Assembly (NCBI GenBank): GCA_013396915.1
Contig: VWZL01002577.1
Span: forward strand, 372,001 to 436,000
DNA: 64,000 nucleotides
Direction of reading: 5' to 3'
From: Stercorarius parasiticus
Lineage: Eukaryota > Chordata > Aves > Charadriiformes > Stercorariidae
Each line of letters begins with the position of its first letter. Position 1 is the stretch's first letter. Shown here piece after piece: positions 36,101-48,200 of this stretch. A program made the translations under genes and the position numbers. The notes under the pieces were generated by a model that saw nothing but the letters and a program-made list of their open reading frames with translations, ran no database searches and was not told the origin of the DNA.

Positions 36101-37762
36101 TATTAGAAATGGTATTTTTTCTGTGTCACCCGCAAGATGGATTTTCTATGTACCTTTTTACAAACATGTTGTAGAACGACTTTAAAGATATGGTTCACTG
36201 TGCCTGTAACTTTAATAGATTTCTTTTTTTAAATAATTTTTTTGGCCAATTATGCTAAAGATTTTGCATTTTTCCTAACTGCAACTTGATGTTTTCTGAA
36301 GCTATCAGTGACCCTCTCTTCTTTTATCAGTTTGGCATGGTCCTGACAGGGCTGGTTGTGGCTACTTATACATGAAACAAAGATTTTCAATGTAAAAGCT
36401 CTTCCCTTTTGCAATAAATGTCAAATCTCTCTCTGACCACGGTGAGGAAAGTTAACAGTTTTTTTCAAAGTAACATCTCATTGCCTCACCAGTTACTAGT
36501 GGTACTCAACCATCATAATTTTTTTGATAAAAAGCAAGAAATTTGAGGCTAAGGACATCTGGGAGGATGGGTTTGTAGTTATGGTGCTAAACTCCAGAGT
36601 TCCTTAATCTGTCCTGCATTGCAGATACGATTTTGCACAAATGATTTGCTGTGTAATTCACCACCACACCATGCCACACCAGAAGCACTATAGATTAATT
36701 ATTTTGAATCTCCAGCTGGCTAAATTATCCCACTAAATGTATCTATTCTGGATTACCAATGTAAACCCGTTCTTTGTTTGTAATTTCTTATCTGTAAAAT
36801 GTGGAGATCACTACTGCTTTCCCTCACAGGGGCTCCCTAACAATACCTGTATGAGTGAGAAGATCACTGGTGTTAAGACACTAGGGATCAGAGAGTATGC
36901 ATATTGCCTGAGTCTGCTGCTGGGAGCTGGAACCACAAGCACTTTTTGAGCTAGCTCCTACCAAGAAGATTTTTCTGTTTTGATGTCCCTCCAGCACCCC
37001 TCCACTCATGCAAACAAAAAGGAGACCTGCCTAGGAGCTCTGCTACGGGGAACCAGAAGTAGATAAGAGAAGGTGGTCCTGGAATAGCCTCAGAGAAAGT
37101 TTCTTCTTAGGGCTGATGGAAGATTAATGTCGATTTAAGAGAAGTAAATGTCTAATGGCTTCCTTCTTCCGTTACTATTTGTGCTTAAATCTATCCTCTC
37201 AGCTTGCAGTAGAAGAAACACCAGCTTTCTGGGGCTTTCAAGCATATTGAGGCTGGTTCTTGGCATGGCTGTAACCAATTTTCTCTTTGCTGGCTCTCAC
37301 TAAGTATATGCTAATGCCATCATTTTGTCCTTTCTGTAATGTGATCTGTGTATAGGCATTTTATTACGTATGATAAAAACGTGTTTTTCTGTTCTAGTAG
37401 GATTACAGTCGACATTGTAAGAGTGCTAACAGTAAATTGCTTGGATTTGCCTAAGCACGTGCCTCTGACTCAGTCCAAATATTGACAATGACAAAGCTGT
37501 AATCATTTGCAGGCTTCAGTTCTGAGCAGAGGGGATCCCACTCTTTTGACTCTAAAATATAATGCCATTGGATGCCAGAGCACATAGAGAAAATGTGACA
37601 CCTGGTTCTAACGCCATACAATTGTGAGAGCCTGTACCCACACGGTCAAGCTGAAATGGACGTGCTGGTTTGACAAGAAATTGGGCAGAGAGCTGCTCCT
37701 TTGTACTGAGAATTCAGACTGGTGCTCATATAGAGGCTCCTTGGCAGCTCTTTAATAGGTAT

Positions 37763-37777
37763 ATAAATAAATAAATA
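37763..37777 (+). repeat. (ATAA)n microsatellite, short
   Basis: Just under four units of ATAA form an uninterrupted run. It is too short to be a strong polymorphic marker. Confidence 0.7.
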
Positions 37778-38195
37778 GCATTTAGGCCAATAAGTCTAAC
37801 TCCTCCTTTCCCAGTGGAAAAAAGACAAATCTTATATGTTGTTTCCATGCTGCCAATTAAACACCAGTGCTTGTTTTGTGTATTAAGCATAAAGAACAAA
37901 TACAAATCTCATTGTTAGCATACTTTGGCTGATAGGGCATTACTGTGCTGTGCCCTGCACATACCCGTGCTTGCATACAACCTACTTGTGCAGTTTGCTG
38001 CTAGCCAAGTGCCTGACATCTGCTTAGGAAATATTTTCACAGTTCTCTTTGTATGCAGACATATGATACAAAACTTTGATTTTTTATAATGAAAAGTGGA
38101 TGACGGATAACTTTCATACTTTGATACCTGCTATGAGCACACGTGATATCCATCATTTCGTCACAGCCTGGGATGAAAGTATTACTGCCATTTTC

Positions 38196-38217
38196 TATAG
38201 TTTATATCTAAACTATA
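38196..38217. repeat. Small perfect inverted repeat
   Basis: TATAGTTTA (38196-38204) and TAAACTATA (38209-38217) are exact complements with a four-base loop (TATC). In AT-rich DNA this is only mildly unusual. Confidence 0.75.
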
Positions 38218-38397
38218 TCAACAACAGTTATCTACCCTTTCTTCTAACATGAAGAATTATTGCACTAAACAAACAAAGAAAAAGAATCAAAATATAGTAA
38301 ATCTTGGCAACTATTTTTGAGTCAGTTTTCTTAGAGAGGCATAAGCCACATCAAGAAGGCCATAACACCTCAGCCATTTTGAATAAAACTCTTATTT

Positions 38398-38433
38398 AAT
38401 CCTCTGAGAAGTTCTAATCCTCTGAGAAGTTCT
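38398..38433 (+). repeat. Perfect two-copy tandem duplication, 18-bp unit
   Basis: The unit AATCCTCTGAGAAGTTCT occurs twice head to tail with no mismatch (38398-38415 and 38416-38433). Perfect identity in otherwise unique sequence suggests a recent duplication. Confidence 0.95.
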
Positions 38434-39144
38434 ACTTACAAGTAATTGGGGCAATATGTCCATAAGTCACTATTTACTGATAATTCTATGACCATGGTCT
38501 AGGATTTTAAAAGAAAGATAAGAAACTGACTTCCAACTCCTGTTCAATTAGAGTGGAAGTCAGGCAACCAGATGGCTTGCTCCCATTGGAAAGCTGAGTG
38601 ATAATACTCATGTTCAAATGCCTCTGAGTCACTATTCTCCCATCCACTGCTCAGTCATAATAGAAAACACCATGTCAGTATTCTTCCTGGCTCAGTAAGC
38701 TTCCTGGAAAACATGGTTAAATTTTCTCCTTTCTGTTTCCTGCCCATTGGGTTGTTCATCCAAGCGACTTCTTTTCTTCTTTTCCTTCTTTTTCATTTAT
38801 GAAAAGTAACTTCAAAAAAATGGGGTGGACAGCATGGATTTTGCAAAGCTAGGTTTTAACTGGGAACTCTGTCAAGTAGTAGAGAAACAGAGAAACTGAG
38901 ATTGCCAAAATTCCCCAAGTGTGTGTCACATGCATGGTTGTGAATGATAGTGCAAGTAGTGCAATGACATCAAACACTTGTAAGAGACAAAAATGCATGT
39001 TATGTATTTAAGAATTTTGTTAGAGCTGGTATCAGAGATATTTAAGCTCTAATAGACCACACCACGTGAAAAAAAAATGCAGAAAGAGGAAGATTTACTG
39101 TGAGTATGAGTTGTGAGTAGTAGAACTAGTAAAGTTGAAACACA

Positions 39145-39185
39145 ACTTTAGAAATCTGATTCTAGACTTTAGAATCTGATTCTAA
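39145..39185 (+). repeat. Two-copy near-perfect tandem repeat, 20-21-bp unit
   Basis: ACTTTAGAAATCTGATTCTAG (39145-39165) is followed directly by ACTTTAGAATCTGATTCTAA (39166-39185). The copies differ by one deleted A and a final base. It lies about 0.7 kb from the 38.4 kb duplication. Confidence 0.9.
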
Positions 39186-39189
39186 TAAG

Positions 39190-42100
39190 AAAAACTTGAA
39201 ATATGTGCACAGAACTCATGGAAATGATTGAGTTTTACTGATCCCAGGAGGGGCAAGATTCATTTCATTTGACCTTGGCTGTTTACAAAGTAGATGTTAG
39301 CATCCTAATCAGTAATTCTAGGCTCATTTTACCGTCAAAGGAGAGAACCAGGAAATTTTAGACTTTTACTACGGGGTGAGATGAGTTGTGGCCTACACTC
39401 TGTTGACCGTATTAAGTCATCACTATTTACAAAGGGATCCTAGGCTGTTTATTCATTTAGTCAATTGAATTTTCCTGGAGGTAAAGGCTAATGGTTTTCC
39501 AGTGAATTAAGGCAGTTTCATCTCTAAACCACAGTATAGTGTGATGACTAAGCTCATTAAGTTTCCAGTTTGCAACTATTTTTTTTTTCCAAATCAGTTT
39601 TGGTAAGTAAATCAAAACCAGGATCAATTTCACTAGATTTCTTTAATCAGTGATAACTAGAAGGACCCCCCCCAATATAATAACAGGTAATAACTTGTTC
39701 TTATACAAAAATTTTTAATATCTGCTTCCATGCTCTAAAACCAATAATGGCTACTCACATCTTAGGGGAAGATAGAGAAACTGAAATAAAAATAAAATAA
39801 AATTCTTTGCTGAATCCACTGAGGGTCCTAATGTCATCTGGAAGCAAGGAATCTGGAGGTGCTGCTGTTGCTGGCCTAGATGTTATTGATTCACAATGAA
39901 CAATGGGGTCACTGGAAGAAACTTGAAAGCATTCAAATATCCCAGATGGAAACATACCTGATGGAAAACTGGAAAGGGGAAGGCACTGAAAGCCAGTTAC
40001 AGAGATGGAGAACAGACAACATACAGGGTCACACGGACACACTCTTAGACTGGCTTGAGAACTCTCCTGCCAATGAGACATCATTGGTTTGAAAACTAGA
40101 CTGAGGTATCTAATGTTGCAATGGACAGGAAAATATCTATTACTGAACAGATCCTGGGGTTGCCAAGCCTACGAACTTCACCTCTATCATCAACAAAATT
40201 GGTCTGGCTTTTGAAAAGGTACATGCACTATTGAGAGATTCAAGTCTCCTGTAATGACTGAGGTTGTCACCTTGAAGCAGAGAGCAGTTCAGGGTGTCTG
40301 CAGAGGGTGACCATGATGCTGTGCCATACAGGACCAGGGAAAATGTAACGAAGTGCCTTCATTTTGAATAAATGTCATGCCCACTAAATCTGGCTAAATG
40401 GTAGCAACTCATAAGAAAAAACAGCTAAGTTTGACCTCAGAGAGCAAAATCCTTAGTACATCTGTCTGTGATTCAGTATCTTGATATGGATAGTGTTTTT
40501 AAACATGTATACAAACTATGTTTTCAACAGGGCATAAAGGGTATCCCTGTAGTGCACTCATAAATTGATTTTATGTTTCATCTGAGTTTATCAGTGAACT
40601 ATACTTTGGGATGTCACAGAACATAGGTATGGGAATGAAAACAATTAGCGACCATGCAGTAACTGTGGAATTTGTTGTTCTCTTTAAATTGCTTTTATTA
40701 CATACCACTGGACTCCTATTTTCTCCTTATGTCTCTTTTTTTAGATGAACAGCAGTAAACTTATTTTATACACTTGCTGTACTTTAAAGCTCTCTGTGTT
40801 CAATAAGAAAAGGTCATTGATTCTTTTCTAACATTGTGGTCCCTTGACTTCCTGAAAAGCGTAAATAAAACCTGTAGGCCCAATTGTAAAGTAGTTCATT
40901 TCATTGGAGACATCATTTTATTGTTACTCAGGGTAAGGTATGTTTGGTACGTTTGAAAGAGTAGTCCTCTACGGTATGGTTGGTCCCTGCTCGATTGCCC
41001 TGGTTACAAAGTCATGGCTTCTAGCTCTTTTGAGAGCTGAGCTTAGTTAGTCTCCTGTCAGGAACCAAAGTCACACACAGTGTAAGTGACTGGCTGCATG
41101 CAGGGTTTTTTTTGCAGTTCTTTGACCTTTTCAATGGATGAAACACTGACTAACTTGTGATAGCTATGAGGCACTTGTTACTGACCTGGAGCATAATGTT
41201 GCTTCTTGCTTAATTTGGTTTTGAGCCCCTGCCCAGTTGTTTGATGTAGTCGGCAAGATAGAGACTGGTGGCATGAAAAAGGCTGGTGGATGGGCTCAAG
41301 TACCCACTGTCAGCTCTGTCACTGCTGTTACAGGAGGAGTTAAGGGAAAGCAGTAGGCTTTGTAAGCATTGCTGATCTTTGATGTTCTGGCCTACTTGGC
41401 TGCCCAAGGGTCCCATCTAAGTGACAGTGCTGTCCTCTCCCTTCCTCCTCATTTTACTGAGTGAAACTGAACTTTTGAACGAGTGGTACGCAAATGTGTA
41501 CAGTATAAAGATAGCACAGGAACATTCTTTCTCACTTGCATTTCAGGGAAGTCTTACTTTTAAATTAATCGTAAATAAGAATGCTGGAGTTTGATATGAA
41601 CGAAGAAACCTCCTTAACTACCTATACAATGCAATTAGGTAAGAGGCTGTTCAAAGATCTGATCAAATTTTCTAAGCAAATATAATTATGATATCAGTGG
41701 TTCTCAGTTAACTGAGAAAGGCGAGTAGCACTTATTAAACATCCAGAATCAGTTGAAAACCACTACTGGAATAAAGAAGAGCAACTTAGAACAATCTTCC
41801 CTTTAGGAAGAATACTATACGATTTAGCAGAAAAAGCAATCGGAACTTTACGAAGCTTTCAACTCATCTGACAGTATTTAGAAGAGAGTTCATTATACCC
41901 AAAGCATAAGATCCTGCAAACTTCCTGATGAAAATTCTGTCCAAAGCACAGGCTCTATGTTAAATAGTATAGCCCTCTACAGTAATTTCCCTCAACACAA
42001 TTATATTTCTGTATACCCCTCAACATTTCCTTTTCCTTAAATTTTACAGGGAACTTTACATTTGAGTTGCCATATATATGTTAAGCTAAGCTGTAAATTG

Positions 42101-42640
42101 TAGTTACTTTAAGTTTACTAATTAAATAGTTCTTTAGTTGTTCTTTCCTTCATGCTTAGACTTGATGTGTTCCTCTGATGAAACTGTGTACGCAAGAAAA
42201 GAACCAAGCAATAAAATCTGTACACACTAGTAAAAAACAAACCAAAACAAAGTAAACCAGATAAATAAATAGCGTACTTCAAATGAAGCATTAAGATGCA
42301 ATCTTTACTCTGACGAAGTTTCATCAGACTGCTTCTTGAATGGCCAGTCCTCTTATCTAATGAGCAGGTCATTATACAGACAGTTTCTAAGAGCATTTCT
42401 ATGGTAATGCTCACCCTAATAGCTTCTTTCCAAAGGAAGTGAAGGTTTACATTGTGACATGAAAGGATTATTGTCACTTTTAACCCTTTTATCTATAACA
42501 GTGCTGCTCTATTATATGGCCATGGAAAGTAAAATGTAAGTTGGAAAGTTCTTGCTTATCAGCTCTTCTTTTTGTTTCTCATATCACTTCTGTTCCCTTT
42601 ACCTCAAAGATCTCTCAGCCTCTTTGCAACTACATACATA
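39190..42640. other. Noncoding sequence, no gene recognised
   Basis: A run of eight C lies at 39666-39673. The frames at 39755-40084 (minus, 109 codons) and 42118-42477 (minus, 119 codons) show no family motif. The rest is AT-rich with no repeat I can name. Confidence 0.55.
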
Positions 42641-42647
42641 TGCACAC

Positions 42648-42676
42648 CTATCTATCAATCTATCTATCTATCCATA
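42648..42676 (+). repeat. (CTAT)n tetranucleotide microsatellite
   Basis: About seven CTAT/CTAA-type units form an interrupted tetranucleotide repeat, with one CAAT and one CCAT variant unit. It resembles GATA/TATC-class microsatellites of vertebrates. Confidence 0.85.
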
Positions 42677-42679
42677 TCA

Positions 42680-45185
42680 ACTAAGGTATTGAAGATCACT
42701 GTGATGCTAGTACTTAGAAGACTGACAAATCAAGCCAGTTTTAAACTATAAAATAAAGCTTTACCAAATTCATTCATTAACAGCACTATTTTTGCCAACT
42801 GTTCATTCTTATGCATCATTAATCATCATTGCTACACACAGAAAAATCTCAGACTTCAACACTCATATTTTGAATAGTCTGTAAGTATAGAGTACCTGGA
42901 GATGACACCGTACAGCAAGTGCAGGCAGCTGCAGTCCTTGGCATTCCTTAGTCATGTAGGTCCGGGTGATCAAGCTTGAGATCTCTCTGATGAGCATCAA
43001 AGTGAGCTGTCTTCTTTCCTCTCTGTCTTTCCTCTTTGACTTTGAAGTTTTTAGTGCTCTTTTGCCTCCCTCCCAAAAGGGGTGGTCTCCTCTGCTCCTG
43101 ATACTACGTATTTTTTCATCATGCCAGTCATTCTCCTTGTGCATTTGGCAGGATGTCCTGCTTATGTGCAGCCCCTTGTGCTTATCTTGTTCTTCAACAA
43201 CTTCTCGTGTCTCCTACATGCAGTTACTGTCATTGTTTGCCCCTCTGGTGGGCAAACTGCTCACATGTTTATGTGCCATCACGATGTTATGAAGTGCTCA
43301 TATGCTGTTGGTTACACTATTTTACTATATTTATATTCAGAGTCAAGACTAGCTAATATTAACTATATCCTGACTAGTGGACTTTTAATGTATAAGTGTC
43401 ACAGGCCTGCATTTCAGCTACCAGACCCATCACTTCAGCAGCAGGGATGGAGCATTCTGCCTCCTTGCTGAGGCAAAAAAACTGGACACTTGCACCCGAG
43501 TCTGCACAGGTCCCTGTCCTACCACATCCTTATCACTGTTGACCTGAGACTTTGAATCTATCACGTGCCTCAGGACAGAAAGAAAATATGTGTCTGGGTC
43601 AGAAGCAGGTTCCAGGTCTCCTGTGTCCTTGGTTCATCACATTGCAGCCTACCCTCGTCTAGGCCCGATGAGTTGTGACTGTCTGCCCAGGGTGACATCT
43701 CCTGCTGAGGCACAGGGAAGCTGTCCGCAGAAGAAGTTGTGCAAGTGCTGTAAACTGCTGGATGTCTGTCTCTGCAGATTGCCACAGACTCTGGCGTTTC
43801 CTGCTTACGTGCTGCACGTGTGTGCAAGGACACCCTGAAGTTACGCTGATGCAACTCAAAAGAAATTTGGTCTGCTATCTTCTGGGAAGGCTCCTGCTCT
43901 GAAATAAATAACAGTCCCTTTCTGTGGTATTTTTCCAGAAATTTTCTTGACAGGGCTATTTTTTGTGGCAGCTGAAATACCTGACAAGATCAAAAAACCA
44001 AGTCAAATGGAGGTATAATAGCTGTTGCTATTCAAGTTAGTGTGGCCAGAAGGGGTGCACTTTTGAAAACACTGGTGTGGAGGAAGCCTCTTTCTTCCCT
44101 TTCACTGCATGTGCTCAAGGGTTATCCAGAGTGGTGTCTCAGACACATCTGGGAGAAGTGGCATGAACGGGACCGCTCCGGCCCTTCCAGTGAAGCACAG
44201 TTTCAAGTGAGCAGCTGAGTTGGGTTCAAGCGCCCAGCTGGTGCAGGTGAAAGCATAAGAGTGTCCAGTTTGTGCGCAAAAGGCTCAAAATCACCCTGAA
44301 GGACATCATGGAGGACTCATTTGTATGTTGCAGATTCAATTTCCAGTCAACACACAGTATCTACTGCACTTAGGCACTCCTCAAACGGTAAAATAGGCTG
44401 GCAGTTTATCTTTGAAATCCATCAAAGGTAAGACCATGACAGACACTTGCTTTTAGAAGGAAAAACAACCCAAGTGCAACCAGTGCTTGCTAATGCTGTC
44501 AAATTGACTGAGAAGGCAATGGAGAAAACAACTTGGGAGTTTGCAATGGTGACCTGCAGAGAAAAGTCCTGGAAAAATGCAGATAACGCCTTCTGCCTGC
44601 TTCATCAGGAACCTTGACTGCCCAGAGTTGATCTTCAAACAAGTGTGTGGCCAGCTGCTCTGGCAGAAGACAACATGGTCGTGTCCTTTCAGGTGAGGCT
44701 GGGTGAGACTCTGCAGGTTGGTTGTGTGTCTGTCCCTATCTAGCAGGAAGCTCTGCTGACTGTTTCCTTCTCAGTTGCCTTCTCTCAGGCTTTGGCTTGT
44801 TCTGTGGCTGCAGACTGAAACGTTTGGGTTTTTTTGTGTGTCGGTTAATTTGTTCTCTGGAGCTTGCAGACATCACATGAACCAAATGAGCAACAACGGA
44901 GTCATACCCTCACAGCCCATACTAGTGTTGGGACTGATCGTGTTGCAGCTCTGCCATGTGCCACTATTAAACACCAGTGCTTTTGTTAATCTCCTCCTCA
45001 GACAGGAACAAAGACATTAGGGAAAATAAAATCCATTACATCGCCTATGGAGACCGCTTATCTCCAAATACTTATGTCTATATATAAATAATCATACCAT
45101 GCCAGATCATTTGCAGACTCTTCTACAATTGGCAGGAAAACTTTCTAGTGGATAGTAATGGCTAGAAACTGCTTGTTCAATCTGT
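42680..45185. other. Noncoding sequence, no gene recognised
   Basis: Overlapping plus-strand frames at 42966-43471 (up to 129 codons) encode a hydrophobic, Cys- and Leu-rich product from pyrimidine-rich sequence. I recognise no domain. A GC-richer stretch at 43590-43850 and another at 44100-44300 hold only unrecognised frames. Confidence 0.5.
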
Positions 45186-45191
45186 GCTTGC

Positions 45192-45216
45192 TTTTTTTTT
45201 CTTTTTTTTTTTTTTT
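45192..45216 (+). repeat. Poly-T run with one C
   Basis: Nine T, one C and fifteen T form the longest homopolymer-like run noticed in the window. It could be the complement of a poly(A) tail from a minus-strand retrocopy, but the sequence just downstream (45217 onward), where such a retrocopy would lie, shows no recognisable gene. Confidence 0.9.
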
Positions 45217-45219
45217 CTG

Positions 45220-48200
45220 ACATTAATAAGACATTGCAGTAAATATTGATACAAAAAAGGAACATCATTAACATTCCTCTTTACTCACATAAATCTGTCT
45301 TGCTGCTCTCCCTGAAATGGACAGCTTCTTAAATTACTCCTAAGAACCAGGCACACTTGACGTAAAAAATCATTATGTGTAACGCAGACTACACATTAAC
45401 AGAAAACTTTAAAGGAGCATTTGGCTCCTAACTTATGTTCCAAAATAATTGAAAGACTGGTGAGAGAGAGACACTTTCTTGTCTCAAAGAGCAGTAATGA
45501 CCAATGTGGATCCCCAGGGCCCAGCTGCATACACTGAAATGTTTTCTTAAGGACTTCTGCTTTGGAGTCACTTGCTTTCAGTTTACTCTGCATTTACTAG
45601 ATATAAAGTAATAGCACAACTGAGCTGTTTGGCTTCCCTTGAAAGATCTTTTGAAGGTACAAAGTATAATAAAAAAGCTGAAGGAGGACTCATTCTCACA
45701 GGCGTCATTAGTTAATTCAGCATCTAGGTTTGACGTGTGCCAATTTGAAAATATAAAATGAAAGTAATTTTTTTCGTCTGAGAAAGGTATTCCACAATCT
45801 GATCACACCGATGTAAGGAACAGATGCTCACCCCTTTTCGGCACTTCCTCCTTTGAAATCTGACCTCTTGAAAGCAACCTGCATATAGATTACAGCTACA
45901 CCTATACACGTCTCACCCTCTGGTTGTGTACAGAGTGACTCCAGAGTGATGCCCCCCCCAAGCTGAGAAGAGTGCACCGTCTGTTCAGTGGGGATTCGTG
46001 TGTAAAGAGAAGAGGTGGAGGAGTGTGTTCAAAGAAGATGAGGCCAAAGAGCAAGCTGTAACTCTACACCTATACCTCTCATGAATAACCAGGATGAGAT
46101 AGACTGGTGCTACTGTGCCATGGATGAGATCAAGGTGTCCAGTTGTACCCCCATGTTACCCTTGTAATCTGGAAGGGGCTTAAAGGCTAGGAGAGAGGAT
46201 TAGTAAAATGTTTTTTTTGTGAATGCATCTCCTTTTCGTCTTAACCAGTAACATTTTGGATCTCAGAGCCCTTGCTACGCTGGCACATGGCAGAGAACGA
46301 TGACACCCCCGCTCGGCACCCGCCTGGGCTGGCAGCATTAGCACTTGCTCTCTTCTTGTGCTTCTCCTGCCACCAGCGGACAGAGCTAATCACTGGGGTC
46401 TACGCCCTAATTGAAATGAATCTTTTCCCATTGATTGCAAGAAGACTGCAAGTCATATCTAGCCTTCCTAGGTGCAAGTCACCTAACTTGTCTAGTGTTG
46501 AGCCCAGCAACACCTGGCCATATTTTAAAGTGGAGGTTGGGTGCCTTTATAAATTGTACCATTCTTTGCTGCCTTCTTTAATCCCTGCACTATTTTTCAA
46601 CCTCCTGGTGAATACAGGGTTGCATTAGCTTTCCCATCCTCTTCTTGCTCTGACATTTAACTTTGATGGAACAGTGTAGAAGGCTGAGGGAAGATTTTGT
46701 AATGCTTATTTTACAACAGTTTATGATAATTGTTCCCACAGAGAGATTCCCAGCTGATAGGAAATATTTTTTATTTACTGAGCATTCTGTGCAGAGACAA
46801 AGGAAAAAAACACCCCACGACCTCATCTCTGACCTTATATTTCATAGATGAAATGTGTTTATCTCTCCAGTTGATATCCATACTTCAGGCCCGTGGCAGT
46901 CATAGGTAGTGAAAGTAGAGGCGGCACTAGGGGCAGCTGCAGGTGCACATATGCACCAGGCAGTACTAATATTGAAGCTTTGGTTTCTTCTGTTATCTCC
47001 TCTGCATTCACCAGATGAATCCATGCCCTCTCACAGTTTGCAGATGGAAAGGAGAACTAGCTTGAGAAAATCTGCATGATGAACAATAGCTAATTTTGGC
47101 ACCTCCAATAACAGAGCTCACCATTTCCCTCAAGCCCATCCTCGCAATTAAAGAAGCTTAGCAAAAGCTTAAAGGACATCTGAGCTCTCTTCTCAGGCGA
47201 AGCCAAGCTTCATGGAAAGGAAAGCATCACTAAGTAACCCAGAGGAGTCTACGCTGTATTCAGCAGCCAAGAAGCTCAGAGATCACAGATGTGTGTTCGT
47301 ACTTTGAACATCTGCAGTCGCTGGGAACCTCACATGGGTTGAGTTTGCAAGAATAGTTTGCATTTTTCTTTTCTAGTCTGATTGCCGATCAAACACCTAG
47401 TCTGTGTGGTAGCTTCCAGCAATGGCAAATTTACACAGATCTGAAAGGAAGATGAGCAGCTTTCTGACTACGACAGGCTTGAGCTAAAGCTCAGGAAAAT
47501 AAATACAAAGTGCTTCATTAGCAACAGTAGGCTTTGGATCAGACCCACTGTCTACTTATTCAATTATACAGTGTTATTAGGAGAAAAATTGCTTCCTGGC
47601 TCCCTAGTAGGTAAAATTTAAGCCCTGCAGCATGATGTTTTAGTCTCCCATTTTACCATAGTTTGCATAGCTTGCCAGAGCTTGCATTACTTTTTATGTT
47701 ATTGCTTTCCAAGCATTCCAATCTAGTTCTTCAAAAACCCTGCTTAAGTAGTAGTGTCCCTGAACCAGTGGCTTCCAGGTTATGTAGAGCACAAAGTAGT
47801 ATTTATTTCAGGGGTACTTAGTATACATTTGCCAGGTGCTTTTTTGTTCTCATTCCAGAAATAAAAAAAGGAAGAACGTTTATAATTTTTCCATTGTTGT
47901 TCCACATTTCAAAAATGAAAAAAAAAATTGCTTAAAACTAATTAACTTGCCTAAATTCATATGGCTGAAATCCAGACTGTGAAGTTTAATCTACTTGGTC
48001 AAGTAAGCCACATGGCAGCGTTTACTCCCCAGATACTTTCAGTGACATTTCATGTGTGAATGTAAAGGATTTTAAGTGAAGTCATTGCAAGTCACTTCGC
48101 AGAAAAAATTCTCTGGCAAAACCAAACAAAAAAAAAGTATGTGGGATGTGTGTGTGACCGTGCAAATCTTATATCTTTAAATAATCAGTTTGTGGTTTTT

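Larger units (their letters stand above)
33125..38390. other. Noncoding sequence, no gene recognised
   Basis: The longest frames are 144 codons at 34384-34818 (plus) and 143 codons at 33594-34025 (minus). The first contains no ATG at all, starting only by GTG, and the second opens with TTG two codons before an ATG. Neither has a recognisable domain. An (ATAA)n run lies at about 35360-35372. No RNA gene or repeat family was seen. Confidence 0.55.

Noticed and set aside
42966..43471. Hydrophobic overlapping plus-strand frames
   Set aside because: The hydrophobicity follows from pyrimidine-rich sequence (Phe, Leu, Ser, Cys codons), and two frames are open at once; no signal of a real membrane protein.
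44222..44236. GGGTTCAAGCGCCC, resembling a tRNA B-box
   Set aside because: It departs from the GGTTCRANNCC consensus, and there is no cloverleaf or A-box upstream.
45192..45216. Poly-T run as the tail of a minus-strand processed pseudogene
   Set aside because: The sequence on the expected side (just downstream on the plus strand) has no recognisable gene content and no target-site duplication was seen.
46272..46628. 118-codon frame with a Leu/Ala-rich, signal-peptide-like segment
   Set aside because: The hydrophobic stretch is not at a credible start and the remainder has no cysteine or domain pattern I recognise.
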